A stretch of DNA of 57,424 nucleotides, from contig NZ_JAKCNS010000025.1 in the NCBI RefSeq assembly GCF_021440345.1, positions 1 to 57,424 on the forward strand, written 5' to 3'. Shown piece after piece: positions 9,279-18,379 of the stretch; within the stretch, counting starts at the first letter, position 1; each line of letters opens with the position of its first letter. Origin of the DNA: Kluyvera intermedia (GTDB lineage Bacteria; Pseudomonadota; Gammaproteobacteria; Enterobacterales; Enterobacteriaceae). The notes beneath the pieces are model-generated. The model saw only the letters and a list, made by a program, of their open reading frames with translations, was not told the DNA's origin and ran no database searches. Position numbers and translations under genes: made by a program.

Positions 9279-10199
9279 CTAGTACAGGGAGGGCATGCCC
9301 TCGGGGCGCGTTTTAAAGCGGCGGTGTAACCACATGTACTGTTCAGGAGCCATCATGATGCACTGCTCAATAACTTTATTCATCCACATGGCGGTGGTTT
9401 CGGCATCATCCAGCGGCGGGGTGCACTCAGGCGGCAGGATGATCAGCTCGTAGCCTTTGCCATCCGGCTTACGGCGCGGTACGAACGGCACGACGCAGGC
9501 TTTAGACATCTTCGCCAGCATCCAGGTACCGGAGGTGGTCGCCGCATCTTTTACCGCGAACAACGGAGCAAACACGCTAGCGCGCGGGCCGTAGTCGTGA
9601 TCCGGCGCATACCAGATTATTTCGCCATTTTTCAGCGCTCTGACCATCCCTTTTAGGTCTTTACGATCGATCATGTCTTTATTGGAACGCATGCGGCCCC
9701 AGGTCTGGAGCAGGTCGATGACCGGGTTGTCATTCGGGCGGTAGACGCCGATACCGGGATTATGAATACCGAACATCCGCGCGCCCATTTCGAGGGTCAG
9801 GAAATGAATCCCGATCAGCAATACGCCGCGCCCGGAATCCTGTACTGCGCGAATATGCTCAAGACCACTCGCATCCATCCAGCGATTTATGCGGGCGGTA
9901 GGCCAGAACCAGGCGATGCCGGTTTCAATGACGCCCATGCCCACCGATTCAAAATTCTTCACCGCCAATTGCTGACGTTCCGCTTCGCTCATGTCGGGGA
10001 AACAGAGCTCAAGATTACGATAAGCAATTTTGGCGCGTCGTTTCATTAAGCGCATAGCCAATCGGCCCATTGCATGGCCCAGACGATAAAGAACCGGATA
10101 CGGCAACTGAACGACTAGCCAGAGCAGGCCAACGGCCAGCCATAACAGCCAATAACGGGGGTGCAGCAGTGCGGCGGTAAATTTGGGTAACTGGGTCAT
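9279..10199 (-). CDS. lpxL: Lipid A lauroyltransferase LpxL
   Basis: LpxL adds laurate from acyl-ACP to Kdo2-lipid IVA at the inner membrane during late lipid A assembly. The protein has 306 residues, the same as E. coli. One N-terminal membrane anchor (about 17-40) is followed by the acyltransferase domain with the HX4E catalytic motif HFLTLE. The sequence [20 protein letters not shown] and the C-terminal [17 protein letters not shown] are characteristic. The ATG follows GGAAAG. It is transcribed alone and divergently from trhO. Confidence 0.96.
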   Translation of the reverse strand: MTQLPKFTAALLHPRYWLLWLAVGLLWLVVQLPYPVLYRLGHAMGRLAMRLMKRRAKIAYRNLELCFPDMSEAERQQLAVKNFESVGMGVIETGIAWFWPTARINRWMDASGLEHIRAVQDSGRGVLLIGIHFLTLEMGARMFGIHNPGIGVYRPNDNPVIDLLQTWGRMRSNKDMIDRKDLKGMVRALKNGEIIWYAPDHDYGPRASVFAPLFAVKDAATTSGTWMLAKMSKACVVPFVPRRKPDGKGYELIILPPECTPPLDDAETTAMWMNKVIEQCIMMAPEQYMWLHRRFKTRPEGMPSLY

Positions 10200-10432
10200 G
10201 TCTTTCCTGTTGTTATAAGCAACTGGCTCTATTGTTGCACTTTTTCTCTGTCATCCAAAATGACCAGCAATCGACTGGTGTTAATTTAAACAATTGTTTT
10301 AAGGTACCTAATAGATAGTGATAAAAATGTAGCGCAAAATATGGAGATGTAAATTGGCGATGATTGCTATATCATGCGCCCCGTTTATCAATAAACCGAA
10401 TCATCCATTCAATTTTGCAGGATAAGAACACC

Positions 10433-11494
10433 ATGCCAGTGTTGCATAACCGCATTTCGAATGAGACGCTGAAAGCGCAGATGCTGGCAGAAACTGAGCC
10501 ACGCACCACCATCTCATTCTATAAATACTTTACCATTGTCGATCCAAAAGCAACGCGCGATGCGCTCTACGTTGCGCTGTCGGCGCTAAATGTCTTTGGC
10601 CGCGTCTACCTTGCCCGCGAAGGGATCAATGCGCAGATTAGCGTGCCTGCAAGCCAGGTTGATGCGCTGCGCGAGTGCCTGGACGGCTTTGACCCGGCGT
10701 TGAAAAACCTGCGCCTTAACATTGCACTGGACGATGACGGTAAGTCGTTCTGGGTACTGCGTATGAAGGTGCGCGAGCGTATTGTCGCCGATGGTATTGA
10801 AGACTCAACCTTTGATGCCAGCGATGTGGGCGAGTACCTGAAGGCCGCAGAAGTTAACGCCATGCTCGACGACCCGGATGCGGTGTTTATCGATATGCGC
10901 AACCACTACGAATATGAAGTGGGTCATTTCGACCAGGCGCTGGAAATCCCGGCAGATACCTTCCGCGAGCAATTGCCGAAGGCGGTCGAGATGATGCAGG
11001 AGCATAAAGATAAGAAGATCGTGATGTACTGCACCGGTGGCATTCGCTGTGAGAAAGCCAGCGCGTGGATGAAGCACAACGGCTTTAAGCAGGTCTGGCA
11101 CATCGAAGGCGGGATCATCGAGTACGCGCGTCGTGCACGTGAGCAGGGGCTGCCGGTGCGCTTTATTGGCAAGAACTTTGTCTTTGACGAACGCATGGGC
11201 GAGCGTATTTCCGATGAGATCATTGCTCATTGCCATCAGTGCGGCACGCTATGCGACAGCCACACCAATTGCTTAAACGACGGTTGCCATCTGTTGTTTA
11301 TCCAATGTCCGGCCTGTGCGGCGAAATATGATGGCTGTTGCAGCGAAGCCTGTCAGGAAGAACATAAACTGCCGGAAGAAGAGCAACGGCTACGTCGCGC
11401 TGGGCGGGAAAACGGCAATAAAATTTTCAATAAGTCCCGCGGTCGCCTGAACACCAAACTGGGTATTCCGGACCCGGAAAGCGCCGGTAATTAG
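10433..11494 (+). CDS. trhO: tRNA uridine(34) hydroxylase TrhO (YceA)
   Basis: A 353-residue rhodanese-family protein that performs oxygen-dependent hydroxylation of wobble uridine 34, the first step to 5-carboxymethoxyuridine in tRNA. The N-terminal ferredoxin-like region ([18 protein letters not shown]) is followed by the rhodanese domain with active-site loop YCTGGIRC. A cysteine-rich C-terminal part ([23 protein letters not shown]) suggests a metal site. The start MPVLHNRIS is chosen by family; the in-frame upstream residues are leader. The stop overlaps the 3' end of the tiny antisense yceO by 3-4 bp. Confidence 0.94.
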   Translation: MPVLHNRISNETLKAQMLAETEPRTTISFYKYFTIVDPKATRDALYVALSALNVFGRVYLAREGINAQISVPASQVDALRECLDGFDPALKNLRLNIALDDDGKSFWVLRMKVRERIVADGIEDSTFDASDVGEYLKAAEVNAMLDDPDAVFIDMRNHYEYEVGHFDQALEIPADTFREQLPKAVEMMQEHKDKKIVMYCTGGIRCEKASAWMKHNGFKQVWHIEGGIIEYARRAREQGLPVRFIGKNFVFDERMGERISDEIIAHCHQCGTLCDSHTNCLNDGCHLLFIQCPACAAKYDGCCSEACQEEHKLPEEEQRLRRAGRENGNKIFNKSRGRLNTKLGIPDPESAGN

Positions 11495-11604
11495 CTGAAA
11501 TAGAGATAGGCGATGTCGAGCACCGCCAACAGTAGCCAGAGCATCAGATAGAGCATCAGGTGTTCGCGGATATTGTTGATAAGGTAGTTGAACAGGCGAC
11601 GCAT
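11491..11604 (-). CDS. yceO: YceO small membrane protein
   Basis: A 37-codon frame reads [20 protein letters not shown] and then a hydrophobic stretch ([15 protein letters not shown]) to TAA. It matches the C-terminal three quarters of E. coli YceO (46 residues), including [12 protein letters not shown], so the frame is conserved and not chance. It would be a single-pass membrane protein with a basic N-terminus. E. coli YceO is longer at the N-terminus; no upstream in-frame ATG is obvious here. GAGAA lies just before the ATG. It lies tail to tail with trhO and downstream of solA on the same strand. Function unknown. Confidence 0.7.
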   Translation of the reverse strand: MRRLFNYLINNIREHLMLYLMLWLLLAVLDIAYLYFS

Positions 11605-11618
11605 AGCATTCTCGAGTG

Positions 11619-11650
11619 AACGGCCCCGAAAATTCGGGGCCGTTTTGTTT
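11619..11650 (+). terminator. Terminator between trhO/yceO and solA
   Basis: ACGGCCCCGAA and TTCGGGGCCGT form a long stem with an AA core, followed by TTTTGTTTT on the plus strand. It would end trhO transcription and lies directly at the solA stop. yceO is downstream of solA on the minus strand, where the T-tract is missing. Confidence 0.8.
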
Positions 11651-12768
11651 TATTGATTAAAGCGGTTAAGCGTGAAGGGACTCAGGTCAAACGCTGGGGT
11701 CTGCTGTTGTGCAAACTGGGCGGCAATTTCGCCCAGTACGGTAGCAAACTTAAAGCCATGGCCGCTCAGTCCACCGATAAACAGGACATCCGGTTGGCCG
11801 GGCAGGGTGTCGATAATAAAATCTTCATCCGGCGAGTTATCATAGGTGCAGGATGCGCCGTGCAGGCAACCGCCAATTCCCGGCAGGATCTGGCGCAGGA
11901 AGCTGAAGGCTTCTGAGCCATCGGTCGCAACTGCCGCAAATGCTTTTCGTTCCTCGGGGCTGTTTATCACCTGGCCGCCGTTATGCTTACCGATTTTTAG
12001 CTCATTCTCCACCGCTGGGAAACCGTAGAACTGGTCGCCATTCGGTAGCTCACCGGTGAAGGCCGGGAAATTATTCTTTTTACTGTAGCGGCCATCGGCC
12101 TGATACCAGGCAAACACTTTGCGTACTGGTTGAATAGGCAACTCAGGGTAGAACTGTTTCACCCAGGTGCCCGCGCTCAGCAGTAACTTTTTGCCGCGCC
12201 AGCTGCCTTCGGAGGTTTCAATCGTTACGCCGTCAGCATCGCTATGGATTGCGGTAACGGGGCAATTAAATAGCTGCGCGCAGCCGGCGTCTTTGGCCAT
12301 CGCAATCAGCGTTTTGACCGCCAGTTCGCTTTTCAGCACTCCAGCGTTAGGTTCGAAAACGGCGTGATAATCGCTCGGTACGGAAATTTCCGGCCAACGT
12401 TTCATCACTGCGGCGGCATCGAGATGCTCTACCGGGAGAGCGAACTGCGCGGCGCTTTGCGCTGCGGTCTGGAGAAAGGTGGAGTGGGCAGGGCCAAGGT
12501 TAACCACGCCGCTGCGTTCAAACAGCTCTTCACCGCTGGTGGTGGCAAGTTCATCCCATAACGCCTGGGCGCGCAGTACCAGCGGCACGTATTTTTCGCC
12601 TTCGCCGTAGGCATGACGCATCAGGCGCGTATCTCCGTGGTGGCTACCCTGCTGGTGTGGCGGCATATGGGCGTCGGTCATCAGGACGTTTAATCCTGCT
12701 TTTCGGGCGTAATAACCTGCCGCAGCGCCGACGGAGCCGCTGCCAATAATAATAAGATCGTATTGCAT
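11650..12768 (-). CDS. solA: N-methyl-L-tryptophan oxidase SolA
   Basis: A 372-residue flavoprotein of the monomeric sarcosine oxidase family; it oxidatively demethylates N-methyltryptophan to tryptophan, formaldehyde and hydrogen peroxide. The N-terminal dinucleotide motif is [15 protein letters not shown]. The cysteine that carries covalent FAD in the E. coli enzyme (about residue 308) is present in [29 protein letters not shown] contains conserved active-site residues. The ATG at 12768 has AGGAAAG upstream; the longer in-frame extension is leader. Confidence 0.94.
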   Translation of the reverse strand: MQYDLIIIGSGSVGAAAGYYARKAGLNVLMTDAHMPPHQQGSHHGDTRLMRHAYGEGEKYVPLVLRAQALWDELATTSGEELFERSGVVNLGPAHSTFLQTAAQSAAQFALPVEHLDAAAVMKRWPEISVPSDYHAVFEPNAGVLKSELAVKTLIAMAKDAGCAQLFNCPVTAIHSDADGVTIETSEGSWRGKKLLLSAGTWVKQFYPELPIQPVRKVFAWYQADGRYSKKNNFPAFTGELPNGDQFYGFPAVENELKIGKHNGGQVINSPEERKAFAAVATDGSEAFSFLRQILPGIGGCLHGASCTYDNSPDEDFIIDTLPGQPDVLFIGGLSGHGFKFATVLGEIAAQFAQQQTPAFDLSPFTLNRFNQ

Positions 12769-12852
12769 AGTCTTTCCTGACACGATGTTTAGGCGCGAAA
12801 CACAGACCGGTAGAGTAATTAACCCATAGAGGTTATACAAGCGTGGAAATAA

Positions 12853-12871
12853 TTAAGGCACCCGCAGGTGC
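12853..12871 (-). terminator. Probable terminator after bssS
   Basis: AGGCACC and GGTGCCT form a short stem; on the minus strand it is followed by the AT-rich TAATTATTT. It lies 34 bp past the bssS stop. The T-tract is imperfect. Confidence 0.5.
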
Positions 12872-12904
12872 CTGTTGGCTCTTAACTCGAGGAAAGTATC
12901 GGCA

Positions 12905-13159
12905 TTAATGCCTGCGATACTCGTTGACCTGATAATCGCCAGACTCAATTTTGGCAATCCCGGCTTCAAGAATAGAAATAAACTGACGTGCGACGTCCGT
13001 CGTTAACCATAGCGTCTGGCCAACTTCTGCTTCTTTGTTGCTCGCTTCATTGGGGTCTTGGTAGTGCAGGCGCAACATCAGCGCATCATAGCTATCTACG
13101 GTGCTGATGTCCCATCCGACGAGGGGATGGGTCTGGATGACTTCATTATTCTTTTCCAT
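12905..13159 (-). CDS. bssS: Biofilm regulator BssS
   Basis: An 84-residue soluble protein matching E. coli BssS (YceP): EKNNEVIQTHPLVGWDISTV at the N-terminus and LTTDVARQFISILEAGIAKI in the second half. In E. coli it influences biofilm formation, indole uptake and autoinducer-2 signalling and is heat induced; the molecular mechanism is unclear. Two consecutive ATG codons are possible; the second is preferred because AGGGG then lies 5 bp upstream and the length equals E. coli. A variable stretch (DPNEASNKEAE) lies mid-protein. The 280 bp between bssS and dinI hold only an imperfect hairpin at 13295-13320. Confidence 0.92.
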   Translation of the reverse strand: MEKNNEVIQTHPLVGWDISTVDSYDALMLRLHYQDPNEASNKEAEVGQTLWLTTDVARQFISILEAGIAKIESGDYQVNEYRRH

Positions 13160-13393
13160 CATAACCCCTTATATACGTGTTAAAAGGCAACAACTCTCGA
13201 GGTTTAATGCAATTTTTTGTGAAGCTTTATCAGTATACAACAATTCAATAAATACTCGAGAATTGAAATCAAAAGCAACATAAATTCCTGAGTAGGTTGT
13301 TGTTTGCGCAATAAACAACCATTTTGCTCATTGTTTTTGCGGCTAATCTAAAATATGGCGATGAAAGGCGGGGAAAACAAGCGGATAAAGATG

Positions 13394-13416
13394 AAAAAAA
13401 GCCGGGGCGACCCGGC
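13394..13416 (-). terminator. Terminator after dinI
   Basis: GCCGGG (13401-13406) and CCCGGC (13411-13416) form the stem; read on the minus strand seven T residues follow. It lies 25 bp past the dinI stop. Confidence 0.85.
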
Positions 13417-13440
13417 AAAAACACAATGTTGGAACAAGGG

Positions 13441-13686
13441 TTAATCGGTAATAAACCAGTCGTCCGCACTCTCCCACGTTTCTTGCAGGATCTCGGTGAT
13501 ACGGTCTTTATCTTCTTTAATGCCACCAATGACGGAGAGGTTGTTGCTGGCGGCGTAACGCACGCTGACGTTGCCTCCGCTGTCGGGAAACTGGTTGTTA
13601 ATACGGCGGGATAGTTCGTCTGCCAGCGCGTCTAAGGCACCGGCGGGCAGCACGGTGGTTTTTGCAACAGTGACTTCAATACGCAT
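13441..13686 (-). CDS. dinI: DNA damage-inducible protein DinI
   Basis: An 81-residue protein, the same length as E. coli DinI. It binds and stabilises RecA filaments and modulates LexA and UmuD cleavage in the SOS response. The signature SVRYAASNNLSVIGG lies mid-protein, and the acidic C-terminal helix (ILQETWESADDWF) mimics DNA to contact RecA. It is transcribed alone from a LexA-controlled promoter at 13708-13723, 22 bp upstream of the start. Confidence 0.96.
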   Translation of the reverse strand: MRIEVTVAKTTVLPAGALDALADELSRRINNQFPDSGGNVSVRYAASNNLSVIGGIKEDKDRITEILQETWESADDWFITD

Positions 13687-13707
13687 AATTGCCCCCTGTG
13701 TAATATA

Positions 13708-13723
13708 CTGTATATTTATACAG
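13708..13723 (-). promoter_or_regulatory. LexA (SOS) box of dinI
   Basis: CTG-TATATTTATA-CAG matches the LexA consensus CTG-N10-CAG with an AT-rich centre and flanks. It lies 22 bp before the dinI start, as expected for an SOS operator covering the promoter. Confidence 0.93.
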
Positions 13724-13757
13724 TCACATTCAGGCTTTTACAACAAGGGGCGCGATT

Positions 13758-14804
13758 TTATTTTTTCACCGTCCAGCGCAGCGTTTCGCCGGCGAGGAAT
13801 GGCACCAGAGTATCGTCGCTCAGCGCGATGCTTTCGGCCACCTGGCTCTCTTCACGTACCAGCTCGACAAAGCCTTCGTTGACCGGCAGACCGTAGAAGC
13901 GTGATCCGTTTAGCGAACAGAAGGCTTCCAGGTGCTGTAGTGCATTCATCTCTTCGAATACCGTGGCGTAGCTGCCCAGTGCGGTTGGGGCGTTGAAGCA
14001 CCCGGCGCAGCCGCAGCTCGCTTCTTTACGGTGACGGGCATGGGGTGCCGAATCGGTGCCGAGGAACGCGCGGGTAAAGCCGCTGGCAACCAGTTCACGC
14101 AGCGCCTGCTGGTGGACGTTGCGCTTAAGGATTGGCAGACAGTACAGATGCGGACGCACGCCGCCGACCAGCATGTGGTTGCGGTTAAACATCAGGTGCT
14201 GCGGGGTGATCGTGGCAGCGATAAGCTCGTTACCGTCGCGGACGTATTCCGCTGCGTCTTTGGTGGTGATGTGCTCAAATACCACCTTCAACCCCGGCAG
14301 GCGTTGGCGCAGCGGTTCCATCACGGTATCAATAAAGCGTGCTTCGCGGTCGAAAATATCGATATCCGCGTGGGTGACTTCGCCGTGTACCAACAGCGGC
14401 ATGCCCAGCTTTTCCATACGCTCAAGTACCGGCATGATGGCATCGGTGCTGGTGACACCATGGCTGGAATTGGTGGTCGCGTTAGCCGGATACAGCTTGG
14501 CGGCGGTAAATACACCTTCATTAAAGCCGCGCTCGAGCTCGTTAGGATCCAACGTATCGGTTAAATAACAGGTCATCAACGGAGTGAAATCATGCCCGGC
14601 AGGCACGGCGTCAAGAATACGCTGGCGGTAGGCGATAGCCGCATCCACGGTGGTGATTGGCGGAACCAGATTCGGCATGATAATCGCGCGGCCATACAGT
14701 TCACTGGTATACGGAACAACCGTTTTCAGCATCTCGCCATCGCGAAGATGAATATGCCAGTCGTCTGGGCGGCGAATTTTCACAACTTGAGGTAATGCGG
14801 TCAT
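13758..14804 (-). CDS. pyrC: Dihydroorotase PyrC
   Basis: Class II dihydroorotase, 348 residues: a binuclear zinc enzyme that cyclises N-carbamoylaspartate in pyrimidine synthesis. The zinc motif HIHLRD is at residues 17-22, the carbamylated lysine is in AAKLYPAN, and further ligands are in LLVHGEVTH and VFEHITT; the catalytic Asp is in FLGTDSAPH. The flexible loop and C-terminus agree with E. coli. The ATG has GGAG 6 bp upstream, within the right arm of a leader hairpin. A PurR box lies further upstream. Confidence 0.96.
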   Translation of the reverse strand: MTALPQVVKIRRPDDWHIHLRDGEMLKTVVPYTSELYGRAIIMPNLVPPITTVDAAIAYRQRILDAVPAGHDFTPLMTCYLTDTLDPNELERGFNEGVFTAAKLYPANATTNSSHGVTSTDAIMPVLERMEKLGMPLLVHGEVTHADIDIFDREARFIDTVMEPLRQRLPGLKVVFEHITTKDAAEYVRDGNELIAATITPQHLMFNRNHMLVGGVRPHLYCLPILKRNVHQQALRELVASGFTRAFLGTDSAPHARHRKEASCGCAGCFNAPTALGSYATVFEEMNALQHLEAFCSLNGSRFYGLPVNEGFVELVREESQVAESIALSDDTLVPFLAGETLRWTVKK

Positions 14805-14809
14805 TTGAG

Positions 14810-14846
14810 GCTCCGGCTGGTGGGATTGCAGTCATTTTTGCCGGGC
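14810..14846 (-). promoter_or_regulatory. pyrC leader hairpin for start-site-switch translational control
   Basis: Read on the minus strand, the transcript start region TAGTGCCCGGC offers CCGGC, which can pair with GCCGG of the Shine-Dalgarno segment GCCGGAGC, separated by about 22 nt. In E. coli, transcripts starting at C under pyrimidine excess form this hairpin and block translation, whereas shorter G-start transcripts cannot. The sequence shows the same elements; the start sites are inferred. Confidence 0.65.
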
Positions 14847-14856
14847 ACTAAGGATA

Positions 14857-14873
14857 AGCGTAAACGTTTTCCT
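14857..14873 (-). promoter_or_regulatory. PurR operator of pyrC
   Basis: AGCGTAAACGTTTTCCT (plus-strand reading) matches the PurR consensus ACGCAAACGTTTTCNT at nearly all positions, including the central AACGTT. It lies just upstream of the inferred pyrC minus-10 region, as in E. coli where PurR represses pyrC. Confidence 0.8.
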
Positions 14874-14890
14874 TTGCATCTCTTTTAGAT

Positions 14891-14922
14891 AAAAAAATGC
14901 CCGGTCATCGCCGGGCATTTTT
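14891..14922. terminator. Bidirectional-looking terminator below yceB
   Basis: AATGCCCGG and CCGGGCATT flank a short loop; A7 on the left and T5 on the right make it usable on both strands. On the minus strand it ends yceB transcription before the pyrC promoter. Confidence 0.8.
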
Positions 14923-14931
14923 GTGGATGAA

Positions 14932-15492
14932 TCAATTAGTGAACGGGATGATTATCTCACCAGGCTTCACTTCGATACCTTTGGCGTATTTTTTCGCCAG
15001 CGCTTCGCCCTGGCTGGCATCTTCTTTCAGCACGTAGGCGGGCTGTTTATTGAAGTAGGTGCGCAGAGACTGGTTCAGGTACGGGATAAGCGTTTGTACC
15101 ACCGATTGCATTTTTTCCGGCGTCACTTTCGCGTCCTGGACTTCCATCTCCTGTAGATAGATAGCGCCCTGTTCCTGGTTAAAGACCGGCAGCGCTTTAA
15201 GCGTCAGAACAATGTTAGCTTTCTGGCTGCCAAACAGTGAGTTCAGGTCCAGTTTCGCATCGCCACTGAGCGTGATTTTATTCGGTTCTTCACGGCCAAT
15301 CGCGCTGGTGAGGTTGCTGAGGACGATATGCGCGTCCGCGACGCCAGGGAGCCCGATATCTTTGGAGAAATTATTACGTTTCTGTAACGCCTGATTAATC
15401 TCCTGCTCGCTGACGGAATACTGCGTAAGCTGGTTACAACCAACGACCAGACCGCTGACAATCAGGGCGGCAATGACTAACAATTTATTCAT
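14932..15492 (-). CDS. yceB: Lipoprotein YceB (DUF1439)
   Basis: A 186-residue lipoprotein. The signal MNKLLVIAALIVSGLVVGC ends with lipobox VVGC and Cys19. The body matches E. coli YceB closely (EQEINQALQKRNNFSKDIGL, GVADAHIVLSNLTS, GLEVKPGEI-type C-terminus). The DUF1439 fold resembles a lipid-binding tubular domain; a role in outer-membrane or lipid handling is inference. The start at MNKLL is chosen because the signal peptide then begins properly. Confidence 0.93.
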   Translation of the reverse strand: MNKLLVIAALIVSGLVVGCNQLTQYSVSEQEINQALQKRNNFSKDIGLPGVADAHIVLSNLTSAIGREEPNKITLSGDAKLDLNSLFGSQKANIVLTLKALPVFNQEQGAIYLQEMEVQDAKVTPEKMQSVVQTLIPYLNQSLRTYFNKQPAYVLKEDASQGEALAKKYAKGIEVKPGEIIIPFTN

Positions 15493-16123
15493 GGGGTTCC
15501 TCAACGAGATGCATCATGTTCATCCTGACTAAGAGCAGCATACGCTGTCAGTAGGTCTGTGACAGCGGAAAACACTGAAAGTGCCGTGGAGAGGTTCAAC
15601 CGTTACCGGAAACCGACCTCATGCTGCGCGCAAAATCCGGTGTGGACAGATTCTAAACGGATAAATACCGTGCTAAACGATCCTATTTATCGTGGCGGTT
15701 GGCAGACTTTTTATCATTGAAAAGTCGGCATCGCAGTTTGGTAATGCTAATTTCACCGATCATGGAGCCTTTAAAGAAATAAACTTTGATACCGCAGGAG
15801 CGCCTTAGAATACACGATAGAGGCATGTCGAAATCTGAGGCAGCGAATTCTCGCAAAGTTGGCACTGCTTTATTTGTCTCTAAATGGCAAAAATGGGTTA
15901 TTCAGCTGAATAAATAACCGTTTTGGTCTTTTCCTCATTTCTCAAGCGGTTAGAAAATACCAGAAACATCTTCATTTTGCTGGACTGTCTCACCTTTTCA
16001 CGTATTGCCAGTCGCGGGGCTTTTTTATCACAATGCAAAATAATAGATTGTTGTTTTCATTGGCTGCCGTGGTGCAGGTATAGTTAAACGACCAGGGTAT
16101 AGGTTGGGTACGGGAGTAGTGAG
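15493..16123. other. Gene-poor, AT-richer interval where E. coli carries grxB and mdtH
   Basis: No convincing gene lies between yceB and rimJ. The only open frame (15683-15865, minus, 60 codons) starts with GTG without a ribosome binding site and has no recognisable family. A perfect 16-bp palindrome, TTATTCAGCTGAATAA, lies at 15898-15913. Near 16008-16030 a weak stem with TTTTTT (GCC...GGGC) could be a terminator. In E. coli this position holds glutaredoxin 2 (grxB) and efflux gene mdtH; neither can be seen here. The region also must contain the rimJ promoter. Confidence 0.6.
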
Positions 16124-16708
16124 ATGTTTGGCTATCGCAGTAGTGTGCCGAAAATTAGGTTAACCACCGACCGGATGGTCGTGCGTCTGGTTCATGACCG
16201 GGACGCCTGGCGTCTGGCGGATTATTACGCCGAAAACCGGCAATTTTTAAAACCCTGGGAACCTGTCCGCGATGACAGCCATTGCTACCCATCGGGCTGG
16301 CAGGCGCGATTGTCGATGATCAATGAGTTTCATAAACAGGGAACGGCTTTTTATTTCGCGCTGCTCGATCCGGAAGAGAAAGAGATTATCGGCGTGGCAA
16401 ATTTTTCCAACGTAGTGCGCGGCTCATTCCATGCCTGCTATCTTGGCTACTCCATCGGCCAGAAATGGCAGGGACAAGGGATGATGTTCGAGGCGCTCTC
16501 CAGCGCTATCCGCTATATGCAACGAACGCAACACATTCACCGTATTATGGCCAACTACATGCCGCACAATCAGCGCAGCGGTGACCTGCTGGCGCGATTG
16601 GGTTTCGAAAAAGAAGGCTACGCCAAAGACTATTTGCTGATTGACGGCGAGTGGCGCGATCACGTGCTCACGGCGTTGACTACCCCACAATGGACTGCTG
16701 GTCGATAA
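16124..16708 (+). CDS. rimJ: Ribosomal protein S5 alanine N-acetyltransferase RimJ
   Basis: A 194-residue GNAT-family acetyltransferase that acetylates the N-terminal alanine of ribosomal protein S5 and assists 30S assembly. The acetyl-CoA loop is QKWQGQGMM, preceded by CYLGYSI and followed by [29 protein letters not shown]-type motifs of the family. [17 protein letters not shown] at the start agrees with E. coli. It is followed 10 bp later by yceH and likely forms an operon rimJ-yceH-mviM. Confidence 0.95.
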   Translation: MFGYRSSVPKIRLTTDRMVVRLVHDRDAWRLADYYAENRQFLKPWEPVRDDSHCYPSGWQARLSMINEFHKQGTAFYFALLDPEEKEIIGVANFSNVVRGSFHACYLGYSIGQKWQGQGMMFEALSSAIRYMQRTQHIHRIMANYMPHNQRSGDLLARLGFEKEGYAKDYLLIDGEWRDHVLTALTTPQWTAGR

Positions 16709-16718
16709 GGAGACAACC

Positions 16719-17372
16719 ATGAAATACCAATTAAGTCCGCTCGAGGCCCGCGTTATCGGCTGCCTGCTGGAAAAACAGGTTACTACCCCCGAGCAGTATC
16801 CGCTGTCGATTAACGGTGTGGTTACGGCCTGCAACCAGAAAACCAACCGGGAACCGGTGATGACGCTCAGCGAAGCGGAAGTGCAGAATCAGCTTGATAT
16901 GCTGGTCAAACGTCACTACCTGCGTACGGTCAGCGGTTTTGGTAACCGGGTAATGAAATACGAGCAGCGTTTTTGTAATTCTGAATTTGGTGACCTTAAG
17001 CTCTCGACCGCGGAAGTAGCGCTGATTACTACGCTGCTGCTGCGCGGTGCGCAAACTCCTGGCGAACTGCGCGGTCGCGCGCAGCGTATGCATGAATTTA
17101 GCGATATGGCGGAAGTTGAGAACACTCTCGAACGTCTGGCGAATCGTGAAGATGGCCCGTTTGTCGTTCGTCTGCCGCGCGAGCCGGGTAAACGCGAAAG
17201 CCGCTATATGCATCTGTTCAGCGGCGAGGTGGACCTGCAGGCGATGGCGGCCAGCCAGCCAGATTCCCCGCTGATTGATGATGATCTGCGCTCCCGCGTC
17301 GACGCGCTGGAAGGCGAAGTCGCCGAGTTGAAACAGCGTCTGGAATCACTGCTGGCGCACCTTGGAGAGTAA
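16719..17372 (+). CDS. yceH: YceH, DUF480 winged-helix protein
   Basis: The protein has 217 residues and two winged-helix-like repeats (about 5-85 and 95-170) typical of UPF0502/DUF480, with [15 protein letters not shown] at the start and a C-terminal coiled-coil segment ([20 protein letters not shown]). The function is unknown in E. coli. It lies between rimJ and mviM with 10-bp and 5-bp gaps, so it is co-transcribed. An AGGAG ribosome binding site precedes the ATG. Confidence 0.93.
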   Translation: MKYQLSPLEARVIGCLLEKQVTTPEQYPLSINGVVTACNQKTNREPVMTLSEAEVQNQLDMLVKRHYLRTVSGFGNRVMKYEQRFCNSEFGDLKLSTAEVALITTLLLRGAQTPGELRGRAQRMHEFSDMAEVENTLERLANREDGPFVVRLPREPGKRESRYMHLFSGEVDLQAMAASQPDSPLIDDDLRSRVDALEGEVAELKQRLESLLAHLGE

Positions 17373-17377
17373 TCAGG

Positions 17378-18301
17378 ATGGCTAAAATTCGCATTGGCGT
17401 GGTGGGGCTGGGCGGTATCGCCCAGAAAGCGTGGCTGCCGGTATTAAGTGCAGCGACCGATTGGACGCTACAGGCAGCCTGGTCGCCGGGGAAAGAAAAG
17501 GCGCTGCGGGTATGTGAAAACTACCGTATGCCCTATGCCGACTCGCTTACGGCACTTGCCGCCCAGTGTGATGCGGTCTTCGTTCATAGCTCTACGGCTT
17601 CGCATTACGCCGTGGTGAGCGAACTGCTCAATGCCGGTGTCCATGTCTGCGTCGACAAACCGTTGGCCGATAAGCTCGACGATGCCGAGCGGCTGGTGGC
17701 ATTGGCAGCGCGTAAAAACCTGACTCTGATGGTGGGCTTTAACCGCCGTTTTTCCCCGCTGTATAAGCAGTTAAAGCAGCGGGCTGGTGAGATGTCTTCG
17801 TTGCGCATGGACAAGCACCGCGCTGACAGCGTGGGTCCGCACGACCTGCGTTTTACGCTGCTGGATGACTATCTGCACGTGGTGGATACCGCGCTGTGGC
17901 TGGCCGACGGTAAGGCGAAGCTCAGCGGCGGTATGCTGCAAACCACTGACCAGGGCTGCATGTTCTACGCGGAGCATCACTTCAGCCAGCCAGGGCTACA
18001 GATTACCACCAGCATGCACCGCCGCGCGGGCAGCCAACGCGAATGGGTGCAGGCGGTAACGGATGGTGGGCTGTACGAGGTGACGGATATGCGTGAGTGG
18101 CGAGAAGAGCGCGGTGCCGGTATCGTCACGCAGCCGATTCCCGGCTGGCAAACGACCCTCGAACAGCGCGGTTTTAGCGGCTGCGCGCGTCACTTTATTG
18201 AGTGTGTGCAAAATCAGACTGTTCCGGATACGGCGGGCGAGCAGGCGATTTATGCCCAGCGTATTGTGGAAGGGTTATGGCGTGAGGCGATCCGGGAATA
18301 G
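17378..18301 (+). CDS. mviM: Putative Gfo/Idh/MocA-family oxidoreductase MviM
   Basis: A 307-residue NAD(P)-dependent oxidoreductase of the Gfo/Idh/MocA family. The N-terminal Rossmann motif is VVGLGGIAQKAW, and the catalytic-region motif CVDKPLADK replaces the common EKP. GFNRRFSPLYKQLK starts the substrate domain. The substrate is unknown; the name comes from a Salmonella virulence locus, not a defined reaction. It is the third gene of rimJ-yceH-mviM and is followed by a terminator. In E. coli murJ follows closely, but here a 0.5-kb element intervenes. Confidence 0.92.
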   Translation: MAKIRIGVVGLGGIAQKAWLPVLSAATDWTLQAAWSPGKEKALRVCENYRMPYADSLTALAAQCDAVFVHSSTASHYAVVSELLNAGVHVCVDKPLADKLDDAERLVALAARKNLTLMVGFNRRFSPLYKQLKQRAGEMSSLRMDKHRADSVGPHDLRFTLLDDYLHVVDTALWLADGKAKLSGGMLQTTDQGCMFYAEHHFSQPGLQITTSMHRRAGSQREWVQAVTDGGLYEVTDMREWREERGAGIVTQPIPGWQTTLEQRGFSGCARHFIECVQNQTVPDTAGEQAIYAQRIVEGLWREAIRE

Positions 18302-18334
18302 ACCAAGATTACATTCAATGGACAATACAATTGA

Positions 18335-18360
18335 AAAGGGAGCTTTGTTGCGCTCCCTTT
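18335..18360 (+). terminator. Terminator-like hairpin after mviM
   Basis: AAAGGGAGC (18335-18343) and GCTCCCTTT (18352-18360) pair perfectly around an 8-nt loop. The stem's terminal T run is part of the right arm. It lies 34 bp past the mviM stop. Confidence 0.7.
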
Positions 18361-18379
18361 CTACTCTTGCCATATAAAA

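Noticed and set aside
10288-10299. Palindrome AAACAATTGTTT between lpxL and trhO
   Set aside because: It is short and AT-rich; such 12-bp palindromes are common in promoter regions and no matching regulator could be named.
15683-15865. 60-codon minus-strand frame between yceB and rimJ
   Set aside because: It has a GTG start, no ribosome binding site, no recognisable family and ordinary intergenic composition.
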